This document shows, piece after piece, positions 43,201 to 43,996 of a stretch of 43,996 nucleotides of DNA (positions within the stretch are counted from its first letter, which is position 1; each line of letters opens with the position of its first letter). The stretch is from assembly GCA_903827375.1 (NCBI GenBank), contig CAIKHZ010000355.1, positions 1 to 43,996 of the forward strand. Direction: 5' to 3'. A program made the position numbers and the translations under genes. Source of the DNA: Akkermansiaceae bacterium. Its GTDB lineage: Bacteria > Verrucomicrobiota > Verrucomicrobiia > Verrucomicrobiales > Akkermansiaceae. The notes under the pieces are model-generated. The model saw only the letters and a list, made by a program, of their open reading frames with translations. It did no database searches and was not told where the DNA came from.

Positions 43201-43996
43201 TCACGGTGGCCGACGGCAAAACACTGACGGTCAACCCGACACTCGTCGATGGCACAGCTCCCACGGTGCTGAATAAACTGGGCAATGGCACGCTCGTCCT
43301 CAGCGCCGCCAATACCTACAGCGGTTCCACCACCCTCAGCGCAGGTACGGTCTCGGTGAGTAATGCCGCTGCCCTCCAGCGCAGTACCGTGGTCTTCAAT
43401 GGCGGCATCCTCGATGTGGGTGCCCTGACAAGTGTCCCGTTGGGCGGCATCACCGCCAACGTCAATACCAGCGTCTCCTCCGTGCTGACCACCATCACTG
43501 GCTATCCGACGTGGAGCGCCGCACCCGCCACCACTCTGACCATCAGCGGTGCCATCACCCGCTCACCAGGCGCCGCTATCAATTTCGGCAATACCGGCAC
43601 AATCACCGGAGCCGCATTGGGCACCTTGCTCGGAACCAACACCATCACCCCATGGGCCACCTCCGGCGGTACCGATTGGGCGCTCTACGACGGAAGCAAG
43701 ATCACCGCCTTCACCGGCTACGCCGCCGCCGCTGGCAGTGCCTCTGCACCCACGCTTGCCTCCGCACCTGCATCGAACAGCCGTATCGACGGCAGCACCA
43801 GCAACAACGTCACCCTGGCCACCACTGGCACCATCGACCTCAGCACTTTGGTGGTCAATGACGCCACCAACCGCAGTATTGATTTGAGAAATGGCAGCAC
43901 TCAGGGTGTCTTGCGACTGGGCACGGCCGGTGCCATTTTGTTAGCTGGCGGCAGCCAAACCATCGGCGTCAGCGCCACCCCCGGCACCCTCACGGC
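37248..43996 (+). CDS. giant autotransporter-associated beta-strand repeat protein with PA14 domain, 5' part
   Basis: The frame from ATG 37248 is open to the window edge: 2,249 codons with no stop. A hydrophobic lead (SFVVFFTANIAAAAPGTW) suggests secretion. Nearly all the rest is Gly/Thr/Ser/Ala-rich beta-helix made of the GTGTLTLSGANTYSGGT type of repeat (PATR). Around residues 1765-1900 (42540-42950) a PA14 domain interrupts it: TTAGTYTFATTSDDGSALWI, then VRYYQGGGGLGLYVQWDP. After it the beta-strand repeats resume. The C-terminus, with a possible autotransporter barrel or PEP-CTERM/sorting signal, is outside the window. Likely a cell-surface or secreted adhesin or glycan-binding protein. 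Confidence 0.93.
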   Translation, partial: MTPLSAFRHVRNGSFVVFFTANIAAAAPGTWNVDAAGSWATAGSWAAGIPGATAGISSTDIATFSYPITLDRVVTVDANRNIGGITFSNPSSSKFTLSGGSLLLSNGGIIQTTVDDGDHTDTISSAIVLEGNGGTFTANAASSYCILNVGGVTGTATSGNTATLSLNGSSASGNAVTGTIGNGSAGGLLAVDKSGTGIWLLSGTNSFGGQLTVEDGFLQVGTVNNASSSGVFGNSALSVMLGTSSTTGTLEYTGATASSNKRFTMASGSGGGAVQVDTSGTILSLSGVIDGAGSLSILGYGGVTLSGANTYTGGTNLFNGVLSLGSVGALGSSGSINMAGGTLQFTSTNKADYSSRLSNIPGQSFIFDTNAQAVTFASGFGSVNSSLTKIGTGTLTLGGVNTYDNGTTVSNGTLAVTASGTLGAAGGTLTVDATTSGSAILSLGTGSQSVGDVYLWGGGQITGTGTLTGRSFNVSNGTISAILAGSSAALVKDTTNTVTLTGANTYGGGTTVTDGTLTLTGVAATLGASGGSLVVDANYSGTAILSLGTASPTVGTVSLLNGGQITSSTGTLTGTAFNVESGSITAKLAGSGSLTKANTGTVTISGTNSYTGLTQVNAGVLQFTKVASLPGQTTAGQIRVAGGATLGLNVGSSGEFLAADLANVLTNANFAASSTLGLNTTAAVTVAASLNGGFGLSKYGTGTLTLSAANSYSGSTSVTAGTLALSTSGTLGAGSGALTVDATATGSAVVSLGTTNQTVGVVSLLNGGQITGAGILTGSAFNVENGSISAKLAGATAVLTKANTGTVTLSGANTYGGGTVVNNGTLTLSIAGALGSTSGPLTVDASATGTSILGLGTTSQTAGAVSLLNGGQITGTGTLTGASFYVESGSISTILAGAGAILTKGNTGTVTLTGANTYSGGTHVNAGLLQIAKVASLPGQATSGLITVAGGATLAVNAGGAGEFTAANIASLVTNASFAGNSILGIDTTNATGGSFAYTQALTGGLGLDKLGTGTLTLSGAGNTYSGSTIIGNGTLAISGSGTLGSGTGALTLDGTTTGTAILDLGTTSQSAGAVSLLNGAQINNGRLTGTSFYVGSGSINANLLGSGAVLTKDTIGTVTLTGTNTYSGGVNLLNGVLVLGSSSALGSSGTIAMTGGTLQFTANNQTDYSSRFSTVPAQSFNFDTNGQSVTLASSFGSSGGSLTKSGLGTLTLSGNNNYGTTTINAGTLQVTQKASLPGQMVAGQITVSDNSTLAINCGGSGEFAAADVTNLLYNVAFGYNTTLAIDTSHGSFNYAGAISQSISLLKLGNNTLTLSGANSTYTGTTIGIANQANAGTLMLSGAGTLGSAGPLAVFGGTLDLGGTTQVITTLGLGGGAAGSNATISIGNGELQMGGDLTFVATNNPNGATIVGTGGKLSLFGDRIFAVGDSTAAVNDLTISAIIQNGDSSAHALTKTGAGTLLLTGANTYTGITTISAGILEASVPAALPGRATPGKITVAAGATLAVNVGGTGEFTTADIASLVTNATFSGTAILGLDTTNAVGGTFTAPNITGTRGVAKLGAGTLVYAGTGNTYSGVTLVSAGTLQVTGTLGSGGMVTVPTGGTLAIAAGGAVTRSVTVSGGVLNLTGTMGTGSSLTLSDGTINTLGAVATAATVVMPLATPTTVFNAPVGQELTVTSKLTETVSNGYFLISAGTPAYQVNGNNLVSNIDNLIIKGGTTKIERYVGSMSAGLEVRVWSGDGQVEGTLFDLPSTSNTPAVSSTAGSIAYATASIHTDGGDWFTSSGSGVVTGTPSGYSANFTVEYRGKLHITTAGTYTFATTSDDGSALWIDPGVVNPPYSTANVQNNAYQGMTLRASAPITLTVGDHDIIVRYYQGGGGLGLYVQWDPAGGSNFVDIPGTAYFHGSQALAVANLPSTNLGVTATSTLNMGFAGSASLGSVNIAAPAASTLTFSTATSLSLDNLSTTETASIAAGPSLSLRTGNVTVADGKTLTVNPTLVDGTAPTVLNKLGNGTLVLSAANTYSGSTTLSAGTVSVSNAAALQRSTVVFNGGILDVGALTSVPLGGITANVNTSVSSVLTTITGYPTWSAAPATTLTISGAITRSPGAAINFGNTGTITGAALGTLLGTNTITPWATSGGTDWALYDGSKITAFTGYAAAAGSASAPTLASAPASNSRIDGSTSNNVTLATTGTIDLSTLVVNDATNRSIDLRNGSTQGVLRLGTAGAILLAGGSQTIGVSATPGTLT
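38190..41930 (+). repeat. modular intragenic repeats of three types
   Basis: Three long modules recur with high similarity inside the beta-strand protein. Type A (about 100 codons, with SLLNGGQITGTGTLTG) starts near 38479, 38788, 39408, 39717 and 40348. Type B (about 75-85 codons, with KVASLPGQ and GEFTAADIASLVTNA) starts near 39096, 40024, 40921 and 41675. Type C (about 85 codons, with GTLQFT and DYSSR) starts near 38190 and 40640. Boundaries are approximate. The order C-A-A-B-A-A-B-A-C-B-B suggests duplication of blocks. Confidence 0.8.

Noticed and set aside
37676..43312. Many minus-strand frames opposite the giant repeat protein, rich in Pro and Val
   Set aside because: They recur because the repeats recur. 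The plus frame is continuous for over 6.7 kb with recognisable PATR and PA14 sequence.

Overview
The window is about 44 kb of GC-rich bacterial DNA that reads most naturally as Verrucomicrobiota. This is inferred from gene content only: a giant secreted protein built of autotransporter-associated beta-strand repeats with a PA14 domain, a secreted PDZ/HEAT-like (DUF6288-type) protein, a divergent membrane pyrophosphatase, a zinc-ribbon/Pro-rich membrane protease, and decayed alpha-L-rhamnosidase and toxin-antitoxin debris. No 16S rRNA or other decisive marker is present.

Layout. 1-12.6 kb: a beta-carbonic anhydrase (+), a long 2OG-Fe(II) oxygenase-like protein (-), and a tightly packed minus-strand operon. 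That operon holds a glycogen branching enzyme (glgB) followed by a YejB/YejE/SBP/OppD/OppF-type peptide ABC transporter, whose YejE-like permease carries an inserted YwqK/MORN-like domain. 12.6-19.4 kb: an accessory hot spot behind a CAU tRNA gene. It contains an 11-bp tandem repeat, a small unknown ORF, a DUF4143-type ATPase, a kinase/PIN chimera with a broken antitoxin, an intact DinJ/YafQ-type toxin-antitoxin pair, a PAP2 phosphatase plus PlsC acyltransferase pair, and a graveyard of hsdR, antitoxin, hsdM and alpha-L-rhamnosidase fragments.

19.4-28.7 kb: a TatD-type hydrolase; a membrane-anchored trypsin-like protease preceded by a possible coupled leader ORF; a degenerate IspH/LytB homologue; a two-gene membrane protein/winged-helix regulator operon that shares a CTTTG-N5-CAAAG palindrome with the IspH-like gene; lysS; and the PDZ/HEAT-like secreted protein. 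28.7-30.7 kb: an orphan C5 DNA methyltransferase and a small winged-helix-like ORF, bracketed by two copies of a palindromic repeat, one of them intact with terminal inverted repeats. 30.7-44 kb: hppA with a clear terminator, a secreted glycoside-hydrolase-like protein, a MoeB-rhodanese fusion, and the 5' 6.7 kb of the giant beta-strand-repeat protein, which runs off the right edge.

The strongest leads for new biology are: (1) the IspH-like protein whose three canonical Fe-S cysteines are absent from their usual positions, together with its shared operator and neighbouring regulator; (2) the 11-bp repeat that encodes the same 11-residue cycle in every frame of a strand; (3) the methyltransferase island between palindromic repeats, with a palindrome over its own promoter; (4) the YwqK-like insertion in the permease. 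All functional names rest on motif recognition by eye; no database search was run.
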